Positions 10,269 to 21,920 of a stretch of DNA of 64,000 nt are shown here, in pieces (positions within the stretch are counted from its first letter, which is position 1; every line of letters starts with the position of its first letter). A program made the position numbers and the translations under genes. The stretch is from Xenoacremonium recifei. Taxonomy: Eukaryota; Ascomycota; Sordariomycetes; Hypocreales; Nectriaceae. The notes beneath the pieces were generated by a model. That model ran no database searches. It had not been told where the DNA came from and saw only the letters and a program-made list of their open reading frames with translations. The stretch is from positions 62,001-126,000 of the forward strand of contig WOFQ01000049.1 of NCBI GenBank assembly GCA_012184525.1, written 5' to 3'.

Positions 10269-12315
10269 CTATATAAAATTGTTATAAGACTGTCTGTTCT
10301 CATCAAAAACCGACCACTCCGTCGAAGCCGAGTTCCCTGGGCCTTCGCCAAAGTCAAATCCCGCATCATTGGCAAATCCCGACCAAGCTACCCCTTGTCC
10401 CAGATCAAACATGTCTCCCGAGAGCATGGAATACATAGCCTCCATCGAGGGAATCATTTCGGGCTGCTGGTTCGTCGTCCTAGTCAGGCTGCCCTCTGAG
10501 GCCTGGTCGTCTTCGGCGCCCGCGAACGTTGGGGGCTGAGACGAAAAGAGTGCTTTGACGGTAGTCGACACGAGCGTCTCGAGCGCGTCGCGACAGCCTG
10601 CTGCTGAAGGGAAGCGTTCTGCGAGGACGGCAAGGGTTGTCGCACATGTTTGGGCGGTGTTGACAATCTCCCCGGGGGCGTGCGCCCGTCTCAACTCCTC
10701 TGAATTCCAGACTGTGTAGATTAGGGTCATTCCGGAGACGAAGACTCGCTGAGCCCAGAGCCAGGCCATTTCGAGCCGATGTTCCCTCTGCAGCAATCGT
10801 GTGCACGATATCAGGCTCGTTGCCGCGTCAAAGCAGATCCTGAGGGACTCGGCTCCTGGTTCGGGGATGGATGGATTGGGCCGATGCAGCAACATCAGGG
10901 TATTTTGATACATGGCATCCCACCAGCTTGGGAACGCAAAAACGCTCTCTGGATGAGCACCTTGCACCGGCGGGATCGAAGCTCGCCACTCTTCCAGCCG
11001 GGGTTGGATGTCTTCCATCCATCGAGGAAAATCTGGACGTGGGTAGGCGAGCGAGGTCATCTTCTGTTGACGGTAGAGCACGTGTTTGATCTCAGATTCC
11101 AACCTTGAGAGTCGCAGTAGATGGTTGGCTACCAGTTGAGAATGAGCATCAATGGGGGACTGAGCGACTGGGAGTTCGACGTCGATGCTCATTTCTTCGA
11201 GACTGAACGGCCTGCCGAGAGTAACGACCAAGAGTCGTTCCAAGTGATAGGTTGCCCAGAATAACCGCCGTCGCTCGTTCAGCTGCTCGTGCTCTAGACG
11301 CAAAGCTGCCTCCGTCTCCCAGTGTAAGCCAAGGTTGACGCAGATTCTCAACGCAATCCCAGAAAGTAGCCACAGATTCCCTTTCGAGGGCGATAGTGAG
11401 ATATACTGAGCTAGCAGTAGTATATTTGCTAGTGCCTCAATTTCACTGTCACCATGGTTAATGGCAGCGTCAAGGTACTGGATCGCAGACTGAAAGCAGC
11501 CTTCGCTTTCAACCGGTCGCTCCCCTGAGCCAGTTTGCAACCCGCAGAGGCTAATGGCAAACACCGTGAAAGCCACAAAGAGACTCCTCTGCGATGATCT
11601 CGGGAGCGTAACTGGGTCATCACCGGCCACTAGATATGCTATTCGAACCGATTCAACAACCTCTGCTCGGTCGAGAACGGGGAAATGCGGCGTCCGGTAT
11701 TGAAAATAGACCTCTACCAGGTGAGCAGCTGCCGCCGCCGGTGGGAGCGACGACTTGATCTCTGTGGGACATACTTTCGGACCTCGAGGCCGAGATGGTG
11801 ACGATGTTTGCGGAAAGCTGCACCCTATAGAGGCCATCACGAACTTGGCTAAGGAGACACCACTAGAAGTTCCCAGAAACCGCGGCTGATCAGAGGGCTC
11901 TAGCACGACCAAGGCCAAGGACTCAACAACCCCTCGCTGATACTGCTTGCTCTGGCTGGATTGCAACGACCCTGAAGAAGGTGAATCGACATCAGGTGTA
12001 TCATTGATTCTAGGGTGTCTTCTCTTGAGTTCTTGGTTCTCTTTCTTCAGCCTCTCGACCTGTGCCTCGAGGTTTTCAAAATAGTTCCGCGGGACTTCTT
12101 GCTTCTTGCCTGCATGGTAGCTGAGACATTCCACGTTGGCGGCTTCGCAATTGGAGCATTGCGGATATGCGAGATCGCACTTAGATCTTGTCAGCAAATT
12201 TGCAACGTAGATGGGCAGATATTTTCTTTACCCTCTGCTTCCTTTTACGACATCGTTGACATGCCACGGCGCTTCTCGAAAGTCGCGGACCGCGTGGTCC
12301 TGGACTTGACTCCAT
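10269..12315 (-). CDS. Zn2Cys6 zinc-cluster transcription factor
   Basis: Exon 1 is 12315-12232 (28 codons) and exon 2 is 12179-10269, separated by a 52-nt intron (GTAAAG..AAG). Splicing completes a perfect zinc cluster, C19-x2-C22-x6-C29-x6-C36-x2-C39-x6-C46, which is the test for this exon choice. A linker and short coiled coil follow (NYFENLEAQVERLKKENQELK), then the fungal transcription factor middle homology region (HFPVLDRAEVVESV, WLLSGIALRICVNLGLH, RRRLFWATYHLERLLVVTLGRP). Total length is 664 aa. It acts in the nucleus and should bind CGG triplets. It shares a strand with the permease just upstream and lies beside oxidase and oxoprolinase genes, so it is probably their pathway-specific regulator (inference). 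A CCG-N4-CGG everted pair lies at 12475-12484 in its own promoter. Confidence 0.9.
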
Positions 12316-12785
12316 GGCTTGGTTCCGTTAACCGTTATATCGGCTTTTATCGGGCTTTGGTATGTTGTCGTGCTGGAAGCACTGAGACACGAGAACGTTG
12401 ATCATGCATAATGATAAGAGAAGAGGGAATACTAATGCAAAGCGGGGAAGTGACTGGGTCTTAAAGTGACTACTCCGTACTCGGGACCCTTGATAACTAT
12501 CGTGAGGTGGAATGGGGATATCGGCGGGAATAACCAGCGCGCGGCCTCCCGATAACCAGAAGAAGTGGCAAAGTAGACGGCACTAGGGCGACACAAATGG
12601 TTTCTTTCTTTACCTTTGCTCAATCGCATCCACTTTGCAGTCATAAGTAGGATTGCGAATCGATCTCGCAGCCTGCTTCCCGAGTCGATTCAATGCTCAT
12701 GATAAAAATTCAAGGTTTGATACTTCCAAGAAATTAACAACGTCTTTCCAATAGCTCCCACTACGTGACCTGAATCCCAGATGAT
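12316..12785. promoter_or_regulatory. Promoter region of the Zn2Cys6 gene and 3' region of the permease
   Basis: A 470-base gap without a gene. It contains CCGTACTCGG at 12475-12484, two CGG triplets in everted orientation with a 4-base spacer, about 160 bases upstream of the factor's ATG. This would be a plausible self-binding site. Confidence 0.35.
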
Positions 12786-14615
12786 CTACAAAGTGTACTT
12801 GTAGAGCGGAGATCGGTCTCCGAGGTCCGATAACTCCTGTTCGGTGTACTTGGCGCGGATTTCCTCCTCCGACACTAGAGACTTCTGCTTGTTCAGGTAC
12901 CAATAAGCTGCCTCCAAGCCTAGCGCGATGAAAATACCGGCGACTAGAACTCCGACCGATGTTCCATAGCCCGTGGGATAGGCTGGAGCCTCCCTGCTCA
13001 AAAACATGAAGCTTCCTAGGATACCGCCAATATTACCAGTGCCGAGATAGAAGGCCACACCGACGGCACGTTTGCTGGCCGGAGTGACATTATTAGCCAT
13101 CCAAGACGTAATGGCGGGGTTGACGGGGAAGAGACCGATGCAGACAAGGAAGACGGAAAAGTACGAAGGTCCGACATGCTGGTCTGTGTGAGCGCCGTAA
13201 CTCATGATTACAGCATAGCCGATGATGTATATGATCCAAGGGATCACGATGAAAGGCATTCTCTTATAAAATCGATCGGAGAGCTTTGATGCCACCACAG
13301 TCGCAATGGCACCGGCGATATAAGGCGGAGCTGTCATCAGCTGGGCCTGTTTGTTCTCGAAACCCATGCCCTTGATAATGGCAGGCATTGTGAGTTTGAC
13401 ACCTGTCGCGCAGATTCAGTCAGTAGGAGTCCATTCTGGGGGTTCAAAAGAAGAAACTCACCATAGCCAGCGGTGACATTTACAAACAGCAATGCCGTAG
13501 TGCCCCAGATTTTCCAATCCGCCAACACCGAGCGGAAAGTCTTCCAGGTAGTCCCGGATGTTTTCTCGCCAAATTGGCCTCCATCCTTGATAAAATTCTG
13601 TATCTCCAGGTATCGGACCTCTTCAGCGGAGAGCCATTTGGAGAGTCTGGGAGAGTCGAGGAGGAGAAAGAAGCACATCACTCCGAGAACGACAGTGGCA
13701 AGGCCTTCCAGGATGAAGATCCATCTCCAGCCCGCATAGCCACCAACGCCATCCATACCTGCAATTGCCGCGGCCAACAAGCCCGAGAAGGCAGAGGCCA
13801 AGGCGCTCATGAGGTATAGATACGCGATACGGGTCGAAACCTCGTTAGGCATGTACCATTGGGTGCAGATGTAAACGGCGCCGGGATAGAATCCTGCCCT
13901 ATACTCTTTATTAGTATTTCTTCCAGTTTCTTTCAAGTATCCGGTTTCAATGACATATTATAAGGAAACCGGAATGACCTACTCAAACAAACCGAGCAGA
14001 AGTCGAACAGTCATGAGTCCTCCGAAGTTTTGAACAACTCCATGTAGAGTCATCACGATACCCCAGCAAGTGACAATTATTCCGATGTAGTAAGATGGCC
14101 GCTTGAATTTCTTCAGGAGCAAGTTGCTAGGAACCTCTTTGCTACTATTAGCTCTCGTCAAATATGAGATTCCTTGTTGGGGCGCCAACATACCGCATGT
14201 GACGTATGTAACAAATACAATAGAAAGGCACCAGTTGTACTGCACCCCTGTCAACCCAAGATCCTCGGAAAGGCCCTCAATTGAGGCATTGCCAATATTG
14301 GTACGATCAAGGTTGGACAGGAGATACAGAATGGACAACATAGGAGCTAAACGGAGATCAATCTCCAAAAAATCTTAGCAGAGTTTCAGGCATTCTTGAC
14401 ATTCAAAGTGAACGTACGTTGCGAATAAGCTTGGATCGCTTTTCGGGGGGGAAATTGATGTAGAACTCCTCATCTTCGGGGGTTAGACCCAAGACTCGGA
14501 TGTTGCCGATCTGGATAACCTTTTCAATCTTCTCCTCATCGGCTAGGGAAGCTGCATCGGGGGCAACCTGGATCTGGTCCATGTCACCCTTGCCCTTTGT
14601 GGAAGACTCAGCCAT
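12786..14615 (-). CDS. MFS permease, allantoate/anion:cation symporter (Dal5-like) family
   Basis: There are four exons: 14615-14418, 14362-13983, 13898-13462 and 13402-12786, with introns of 55, 84 and 59 nt in phases 0, 2 and 1. The protein is 543 aa. A 66-residue cytosolic N-terminus precedes the diagnostic start of the first helix (IDLRLAPMLSILYLLSNLDRTNIGNA). Other family marks are LLLGLFEAGFYPGAVYICTQWY, WRWIFILEG and ITSWMANN, with about 12 predicted membrane spans. Members import allantoate, nicotinate, pantothenate and other small anionic or amide compounds at the plasma membrane with protons. Next to an FAD oxidase and a hydantoinase/oxoprolinase, it is the likely uptake step for their substrate (inference). 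A CGG-N6-CCG palindrome lies 205 bases upstream of the ATG. Confidence 0.9.
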
Positions 14616-15315
14616 GTCAAATTGTATTTCGCAGAGTGTGACTGAAGGGTTGGGGGCACTGGACTGCTTCTCTGCCGACGAGAGGACCTCGACCTTATAT
14701 TAACCCAAATCTACGTTGATCGGCTACTATCTTGCTATATTGCGATAAACCTGGACGATTATCGGTTCCAACAATATGCACACAGGCCATCCTGGGGAAG
14801 CGGGGGATGATAAGACCCGCTGTCGGACTTGGCCGACAGAGATATTCGGACTCGTGCGAAGGAATGGTAACTACTACCTTACGAGTTGCCTATATACCGG
14901 ATGTTATCATTCGGCCTCTACTGTCCGATATCCGCTTTGATGTTCTTGTCACGGCCCTATGAAATCGCGGTCTACTTGATTGCCGGGATGCTTCCTGGCC
15001 TTTCTCCTCATATCAAACCGATTCAAAGACTCGTCGATGGCTAGGTACCCATACGTTGGGAATGGATTTTAGAACTGAACGAATAGAACATTTCAACCTC
15101 AAAGAGTCCTGGCTTATAGCAATTCTTGCCTGTTTCTACTGACATGGACCCAAATATTTAGTTGACGCATACCCTCATTGGCAAACAGTGATCTTCGTAA
15201 TATTATGTCTTCCTTAGGTCACAGGTGGGCCATTGGTAGATTGCCGGGGAAGACAACGGGTAGCCTACTTCAACCTGTTTTAAAAGTCCTCATGGTTCGA
15301 AAAGAGCTCCGTTGT
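14616..15315. promoter_or_regulatory. Permease promoter region with zinc-cluster-type sites
   Basis: A 700-base gap between the oxidase 3' end and the permease ATG. No gene is seen. It holds the palindrome at 14820-14839 and several isolated CGG triplets (ATTCGGACTCG, ATTCGGCC, GTCCGATATCCG), as expected for a promoter controlled by a zinc-cluster factor. Confidence 0.45.
14820..14839. promoter_or_regulatory. Perfect 7+6+7 palindrome, CGG-N6-CCG operator candidate
   Basis: CTGTCGGACTTGGCCGACAG has two perfectly inverted 7-base arms around six bases. Inward-facing CGG and CCG triplets with a fixed spacer are the classic site for Zn2Cys6 dimers, and such a factor is encoded next door at 10269-12315. 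That this factor binds here is inference. Confidence 0.55.
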
Positions 15316-16779
15316 TTACAAACGAGACAACTTTGGGACAGGCACTTCCCCATTCCCCCTCTCAGACAATTGGTGTAAGCGTTCCTTACTATACTGAAAG
15401 CATTCAGGCAACCCAGTATCGTCCCAGTTTCCTCCACACACTAACTTGGCAATTCCAGGGGCACACGTGAAGATTCTTGCCATCCCTATGACATGGTTAG
15501 AACAAGCAATGAATTATGAGAGACCAGGGAAGATGGAGGGAGGATACTAACCATGGCCGTTGAAGCCGGCACATACCCATTGACCCTCAAATCCATCGAG
15601 TTGACCAATCCATGGTACCAAGTCAGCGGACCTTGCAATGATGCCAGTCCAAGACTGGTCGAGCCCCTCGCCTTGGCGCTTTTGGTCTGATTTCGCGGCC
15701 TCCGGAAACAGAGTTTCGAAATTCCGGAGGGCATCTTCCATTACTTCTTCTTTGAAGCCGCTATCGTCGAAGCCGACCATGCTGTCTCTTGTCTCTTTGC
15801 TCAGATTTGGATTCAACCTTGATGTACCTAGGACGATGGTCCCGTCTCCTTGCCGCTGAATGATGGAGTAAAAGTGATACAAGGAGTAGCGAAATGAGTA
15901 TGTTGTTTGCAAGGTGTTTTCTCCCGCCAGCGCAGCATTCGGAACAATCGAATGTGCTTGTGCTACATTAGGCATAACAAAATTTTGCAGTTGTGGGAGG
16001 AGATATGAGGAGTAGGCATTCGTGCAATGGATGACTTGTTTGGCCATGATGGATCCTCGAGGAGTATGAATTTCCCAGCCAGATGTTGATGACGGCGTGA
16101 TTGAAGTTGCTGGGCAATGCGTCCATAGTCTGGCTCCCTGCTCAATGACCGAAGAAAGAAGCCATTGCGCAAGCTTGGCAGGGTGTATAGAGCCACCGGG
16201 CCATTCATAAGCTGCTTCGGCGTTGTGTACTCGCGTCTTGACCCGGGCATTGTCCCCCTCGTGAAATCGGACATGGCTTAGGTCGGCTCCTGTGTTCTTA
16301 TACTCTTGAAAGGACCTTGCTTCCAGGGCAGCAAACTCCGAGGTCATGCAGACATCGAATGTGCTCGTGTGGTGGAAATCACAAGGTACGTTGTGTTCCT
16401 CAACAAACGCTGCCACTCGCTCGAGAACAAGCTTCTCATTCTCAATGATTTTTCGCGCCTGTTCTGGTCCATGGACGGCCGCATACATAGAGAAGCCTCG
16501 GAAAGCATCTGGCCGTACGTGTCCCGCGTTTCTGCCGCTAGCTCCCGATACCGCTTCTCGGGCCTCAAGGATGACAATTTCGTCAGCAGTCACGCCCTCT
16601 TTGATGAGGGAGAATGCGGTGAGAGTGCCAGCGATTCCTGAGCCAATGACTACATATGTTGAAGAGGATGGGGCTGCGGCTGTGCTATTGCAGTTGAGGT
16701 AGGGAAAAGCTCGAGTTGTACGATGCCATAATGAGAGGCAAGGTGAGGGTTGTGGGAGCGAAGGCGGCGGTAATGACAT
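15316..16779 (-). CDS. FAD-dependent oxidoreductase (DAO family amine/amino acid oxidase)
   Basis: Exon 1 is 16779-15552 and exon 2 is 15485-15316, split by a 66-nt intron (GTTAGT..TAG). Without splicing the protein would stop just after FNGHG; splicing continues it as MARIFTCAPGIAKLVCGG, the standard C-terminal FAD-binding strand of the family. The result is 465 aa. GSGIAG at residues 46-51 is the dinucleotide-binding loop, followed by the family motif SGASGRNAGHVRPD. The family oxidises amino acids or N-methyl amines such as sarcosine, making H2O2 and an imine. No transmembrane or clear targeting signal is seen. It shares a 567-bp promoter with the divergent oxoprolinase and lies next to a permease and a regulator, so it probably acts on a product of the oxoprolinase reaction (inference). 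Confidence 0.88.
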
Positions 16780-17346
16780 TGTTGTTGAGATGACTGGCTT
16801 AACCAGACAGCTAGAAAAAAAATATTAAAGGAATAGAGAACTGGTCTCTGTAGTTGTAAGCTGCTCTTGCCGTGCCCTTGGAGGCCAGAAACTCCGCTTA
16901 AAAGAGCAGCATCAAAGAGCAGCATCAAAGTACAGAAGTTGCCAGAGGGCGTCAATTGAGAGGCTGTCGCATAGCAGGCCATTTAGTGCTTCGGAGTGCT
17001 CCGTAGATCCCAAAGGGTCACTACAAACGAACGAATATCTGGCTAGCGTCCGATAAGTCGTATCGCTGAAGAGCCTAGGACTCGCCCGAAAATCCTACCT
17101 TGCCTTTGGCGATCATCGGCTTCGTGCGACGAGATCGGCTTCGAGCGATGGGTTTCGGGGTGTCGGCCCCGCGATAATGGCTCTTCGACGGGAAAGAAGT
17201 CAACAGAAACGAATCACAAAATTAAAGAGGATCCGATGGGAGCTCCTGGACAGATGTTTAAATGTCTCGTGGCTGTCGCAAAGATCGGGTTTCTCAAGTT
17301 TCTTCTTGTCCCTCTCTACCCTCCGCTCGCTCCTTGAAACTACACC
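16780..17346. promoter_or_regulatory. Bidirectional promoter between oxidase and oxoprolinase genes
   Basis: The region lies head to head between the two genes. It contains two 15-base direct repeats differing at one base (ATCGGCTTCGTGCGA at 17115-17129 and ATCGGCTTCGAGCGA at 17134-17148), 19 bases apart start to start. An inverted repeat CGGGG-N6-CCCCG follows at 17156-17171. All carry CGG triplets and could serve coordinated regulation of both genes. Confidence 0.45.
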
Positions 17347-20300
17347 ATGGCTGTAGGCGCTGCGTTCGACGCAGTCCCACCAAAAAGCATTGAGATAGCT
17401 ATAGATCGCGGCGGAACCTTTACCGATGTCTGGGCCAAGATCCCTGGGCGCCAAGACCTGGTCATCAAATTGCTATCAGTAAATCCCGAGACTTACGATG
17501 ATGCCCCTGCAGAAGGTAAACCCTGGAGGTCGGAGCAAGGTTCTGAGCTGAGCTTGTCTAATGTGGTCTTAGGTATCCGACGGGTGCTGGAAACTGTCAC
17601 AGGGCGCAGCATCCCGCGATCAGAGCTGCTCCCCAAAGAGTTGATCCGTTCCATTCGTATGGGAACAACAGTAGCAACTAATGGTCAGTTATCCGGCCTT
17701 CTTTTACCCCATCTATCATCTACCATAGCCGTTTGGCCTGAATCGCATTACAAATAAGCCTGACACGAATCCAGCTCTCCTCGAACGTAAGGGAACGCGA
17801 CACGCTTTCGTAGTGACAGAGGGCTTCCGAGACCTGCTGGAAATCGGCTACCAGTCGCGCCCAAAACTCTTCGAGATCGCCATCAAGAAGCCAGAACTCC
17901 TCTATGACCGGGTCTGCGAGATTTCAGAGCGCATTGCCTTTGAAGGCTTCACAGAGGACCCCAGGTTCGGCCTGGCTGAGACGCCGGGCACCCTCGTCCG
18001 CGGTATCACCGGAGACCTTCTCCGCGTGCTGAAGCCTCTTGATGACAACGAGGTCCGAGAAAAGCTGTCGGCCATCCGGGCAGAGGGTATTGACACCATC
18101 GCCATCTGCCTGGCGCACTCTTACCTGTACCCAAACCATGAGGTCCGCGTCGCGGAGATTGCAGCCGAGATTGGCTTCAATTATATCTCCGTTTCGTCTC
18201 AAGTTGCTGGTGGCATGGTCAAAATGATTCCCCGAGGTAGTTCTGCTACAGCCGATGCCTATCTCACCCCTAAGATCAAAGAGGTACGCCTGAGTCCCCT
18301 CCCTACGTCAAGTCGGCTCCCTCGATCCTAATCTTGAACAGTATGTGAACGGATTTGCTCGCCGTTTCGAGGGAAACAACCTCGACGGAGTCAATTGCCA
18401 ATTCATGCGAAGTGATGGTGGCCTTACCAGCTACGACAAGTTCAGTGGTCTCGGTGGAATTCTGAGCGGCCCTGCTGGAGGCGTCGTCGGGTATGCCAGA
18501 ACATCACACGATGGCAGCACACCGCTCATCGGCTTCGATATGGGCGGTACTAGCACTGATGTTTCCCGCTTTGGTGGGAACTTTGAACATGTTTTTGAGA
18601 CGACAACTGCTGGAGTTTCGATCCAAAGTCCTCAACTCGACATCAACACGGTCGCAGCCGGTGGAGGCAGCATGCTGTTTTGGACCAACGGTCTCTTCAA
18701 AGTTGGTCCAGAGGTAAGAAATCCCGTCTATATGTGTGATATGACTAGCTTATGAACCCTTGACAGAGTGCCGGTGCTCATCCTGGCCCTGCGGCGTATC
18801 GCAAGGGCGGACCCCTGACCGTGACCGACGCCAACCTATTCCTCGGTCGCATTTTGCCCTCATTCTTTCCAGCTATTTTTGGTCCCGATGAGAACCTACC
18901 TCTGGACACTGAGATTGTTGCTCAGAAGTTTGAGGAATTGACAAAGGTTATTAACGATGAAACCGGCCGTTCTATGACCCCCCAGGAGGTCGCATACGGA
19001 TTCTTGACTGTAGCCAATGAATCGATGTGCCGACCCATTCGAGCCATCACAGAAGCTCGTGGATTCGAAACAAGACAGCACAATCTTTCAGTCTTTGGTG
19101 GTGCTGGTGGCCAGCACGCCTGCGAGATTGCATCTCAACTCGGCGTCAAGCGAGTTGTCATTCACAAGTTCTCTAGCATCCTGTCAGCCTACGGAATGGC
19201 ACTTGCCGAGGTGATCCAGGAGGCTCAAGAGCCGAGCAGCGAGATTCTGTCCGATGAGTCTCTTGTCAAACTTGAATCCAGAATGGAAATTCTGAAGAAA
19301 TCCGTCACAGAAGGCTTGCTCTCTCAAGGAGTGGCTCCTGAGGCAATCGCATATGAGCCATATTTGAACCTGAGGTATCATGGTACGAACACCAATTTCA
19401 TGATTCAGAAACCCGAAGACGGCGACTGGCGCGCATCGCTCGAGGCCACTCATCTACGAGAATTGTCCTTCTCTTTCTCCCACGATCACAAAGTCATTAT
19501 AGACGATATTCGAGTTCGTGGTATTGGAAAGGGAGAGAACACTACCACAGATTCCGATATCCTCGTCAAAGAACTTGACGGTGGCGAGTTCTCGGAAGTT
19601 TCAGTTGCCAGTGCGGCGACAGTAAGTTCTGACTGACCATGTTCCGGTGTAATCACAATTTGCTAACCTCTCCTTAGACGCCCATCTACTTCTCCGGGAA
19701 GCTCATGGACTCCAAAGTGTACAAGCTGGATCAAGTCCCCAAAGGAAGTTCCATCTCAGGTCCAGCGGTGGTGATTGACAACACCCAAACAATTGTCGTG
19801 GTGCCTGGTGCTGTAGCCAAGATCCTATCCTCGCATGTGGTGATTGAGATGCCAACGGCTCCTGTCAAGGCTGTCGCCGACGAGACGGTTGAGGTCGTTG
19901 ACCCAATCAAGCTCAGCGTCTTTTCTCATCGATTCATGAGTATCGCCGAGCAGATGGGCATGACGCTTCAGAAGACTAGCATCTCCTTGAACATCAAGGA
20001 GAGACTGGACTTTTCTTGCGCCATCTTCAGTCCAGAGGGAGACTTGGTGGCAAACGCCCCGCGTGAGTGTCTTTTTCCTGGGTTTGTGGACAGTTACTTA
20101 CATGATATGCGTCTTTAGATGTTCCTGTCCATCTTGGTAGCATGAGTTATGCAGTCAAGTACCAGCACGAGCTGCACAAGGGCAATCTTCGACCCGGAGA
20201 CGTTATCGTGGCCAACCACCCCGAAGCAGGCGGGACTCATTTGCCAGATATCACCGTCATCACTCCAGTCTTCGAGACCGACGGCAAGACTATCTGTTTC

Positions 20301-21920
20301 TATACGGCCTCTCGTGGCCATCACACGGACATTGGTGGTTTGGAGGGCACTTCTATGCCTCCGAACTCTACGTTCCTGTGGCAAGAAGGTGCCCTCATCA
20401 AGTCATTCTTCCTCGTTCGCGATAAACATTTCGATGAAGAGGGCATCTGCAAGATCTTGACCGAGCCCGGGAAATATCCCAAGGTCACACCCAGCCGAAA
20501 GATCAACGAGAATTTGTCAGACCTCAAGGCTCAGATCGCTGCCAACACTAAGGGCAGTCAGTTAATTGCCACACTCATGGAGGAGTATGGCAGATCTACA
20601 GTTCATTTCTACATGAACGAGATTCAACGGAACGCCGAGATTGCCGTGCGTGCGTTCCTCTTGCAGACGCGCCAAAAGAGAGGCCCTGTTGTTCTCCGCG
20701 CCGATGAAGGTATGGATAATGGCGCTATCATGAAAGTCGCCATCACGATTGAGGAGGATGGCGGTGCTACATTTGACTTTACCGGCACCTCTCCTGAGAT
20801 GTATGGTAACTTCAATGCCCCTCCCGCAATCACGAATTCGGCCATTATTTACGTTCTTCGGCTGCTCATTGGCGTCGACATTCCCTTGAACCAAGGCTGT
20901 CTGGCTCCTGTCAAAGTCATCATCCCGAAGGGTTGCTTCTTGAACCCGTCAGAGGGAGCAGCTGTATGCTGTGGAAACACGCACACTTCCCAGCGTCTAG
21001 CCGAGCTTTTGATCAAGGCCTTTGATGCCGCAGCTGCATCTCAGGGTGATAGTAAGTGCCACTACAGTTCCCAAGACTCGAAACAGCTAACAAAGTCTGA
21101 AGTGAACTGCGTGGCGTTCTTTGGCGTAGATGGATATGACAGTGATGGAACACCACGTTCAACTTACGGTTACAAGTGTAAGTGCTCCAATTCCAATACA
21201 TGTAGACTCCTGCTAAGATAGTCCAGATGGTGAGACGATTTGTGGAGGAGAAGGAGCTTCAGAGGCAAGTATACCACACTCCTGGCAAGCATCTAAGTGG
21301 TAAACTGACCTTAACATAAACAGGGCCATCACGGAGTCTCTGCTGTCCAGATTCACATGACTGTAAGTGATCAAGACTGGCAACAGGTCCGCTGTGACTA
21401 ACATCAAGGGCAGAACACCCGCACAACCGATATCGAGTTGCTAGAAAGGCGTCTCCCTATCATCATTCGAGAGTTCTCGGTCCGGCGAGGGAGCGGAGGA
21501 CGCGGCAAATGGAACGGAGGCGATGGAATTGTCCGCTCCTTTGAGTGCCGTGTTCCCTTGACATTCTCTATCATCACCGAGCACAGGGTCCGGAGACCTT
21601 TCGGCATGAAGGGTGGTGAGGACGGTTCCCTTGGAATCAACTACTGGTACCGGAAGGAGGCAGACGGCAACTACAAGGTCATTCAATGTGGTCCGCGAGG
21701 GTTGATCGCGATGGAAACAGGGGACCGATTCGTCGTTCATACGCCTGGAGGTGGAGCCTGGGGCAAGGCAGAGGAATCCAAGACGAATGGTCATGTCAAT
21801 GGCAGTGCTTTGGCCAATGGTCACTCAAATGAGCAGGTTGAGGGGGTGGCCCAGGTTGAGCAACACCCTCGTGCGGCGGGCAGCTATCACAACTTCCTCT
21901 CAGAACAACTAGCAGCATGA
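17347..21920 (+). CDS. ATP-dependent hydantoinase / 5-oxoprolinase (HyuA+HyuB fusion)
   Basis: There are eleven exons: 17347-17515, 17573-17683, 17775-18283, 18342-18713, 18767-19621, 19678-20062, 20119-21051, 21103-21177, 21227-21264, 21324-21362 and 21414-21920. They total 3993 nt, or 1330 aa, the usual size for eukaryotic 5-oxoprolinase. The N-terminal half is the HyuA-type actin-like ATPase (DRGGTFTDVWA near residue 20, GTTVATNALLERKG, HSYLYPNHE, then IGFDMGGTSTDVSRF). The C-terminal half is the HyuB domain (NIKERLDFSCAIF, HVPVHLGSM, ANHPEAGGTHLPDI, NTRTTDIELLERR). The enzyme opens a cyclic amide, such as 5-oxoproline to glutamate or a hydantoin to a carbamoyl amino acid, using ATP; it is cytosolic. 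The introns at 17516-17572 and 21052-21102 are multiples of three and would read through silently if missed. The intron at 21265-21323 has a GC donor. A Gly/Asn/His-rich tail ends the protein. Substrate is not decidable from sequence. Confidence 0.93.
21265..21323 (+). other. GC-AG intron in the oxoprolinase gene
   Basis: The donor reads AGAG/GCAAGT, the consensus for the rare GC-AG class, and the acceptor is AAACAG. Splicing joins GEGASE to GHHGVSAV in frame. No GT donor nearby gives the conserved protein. Confidence 0.75.
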
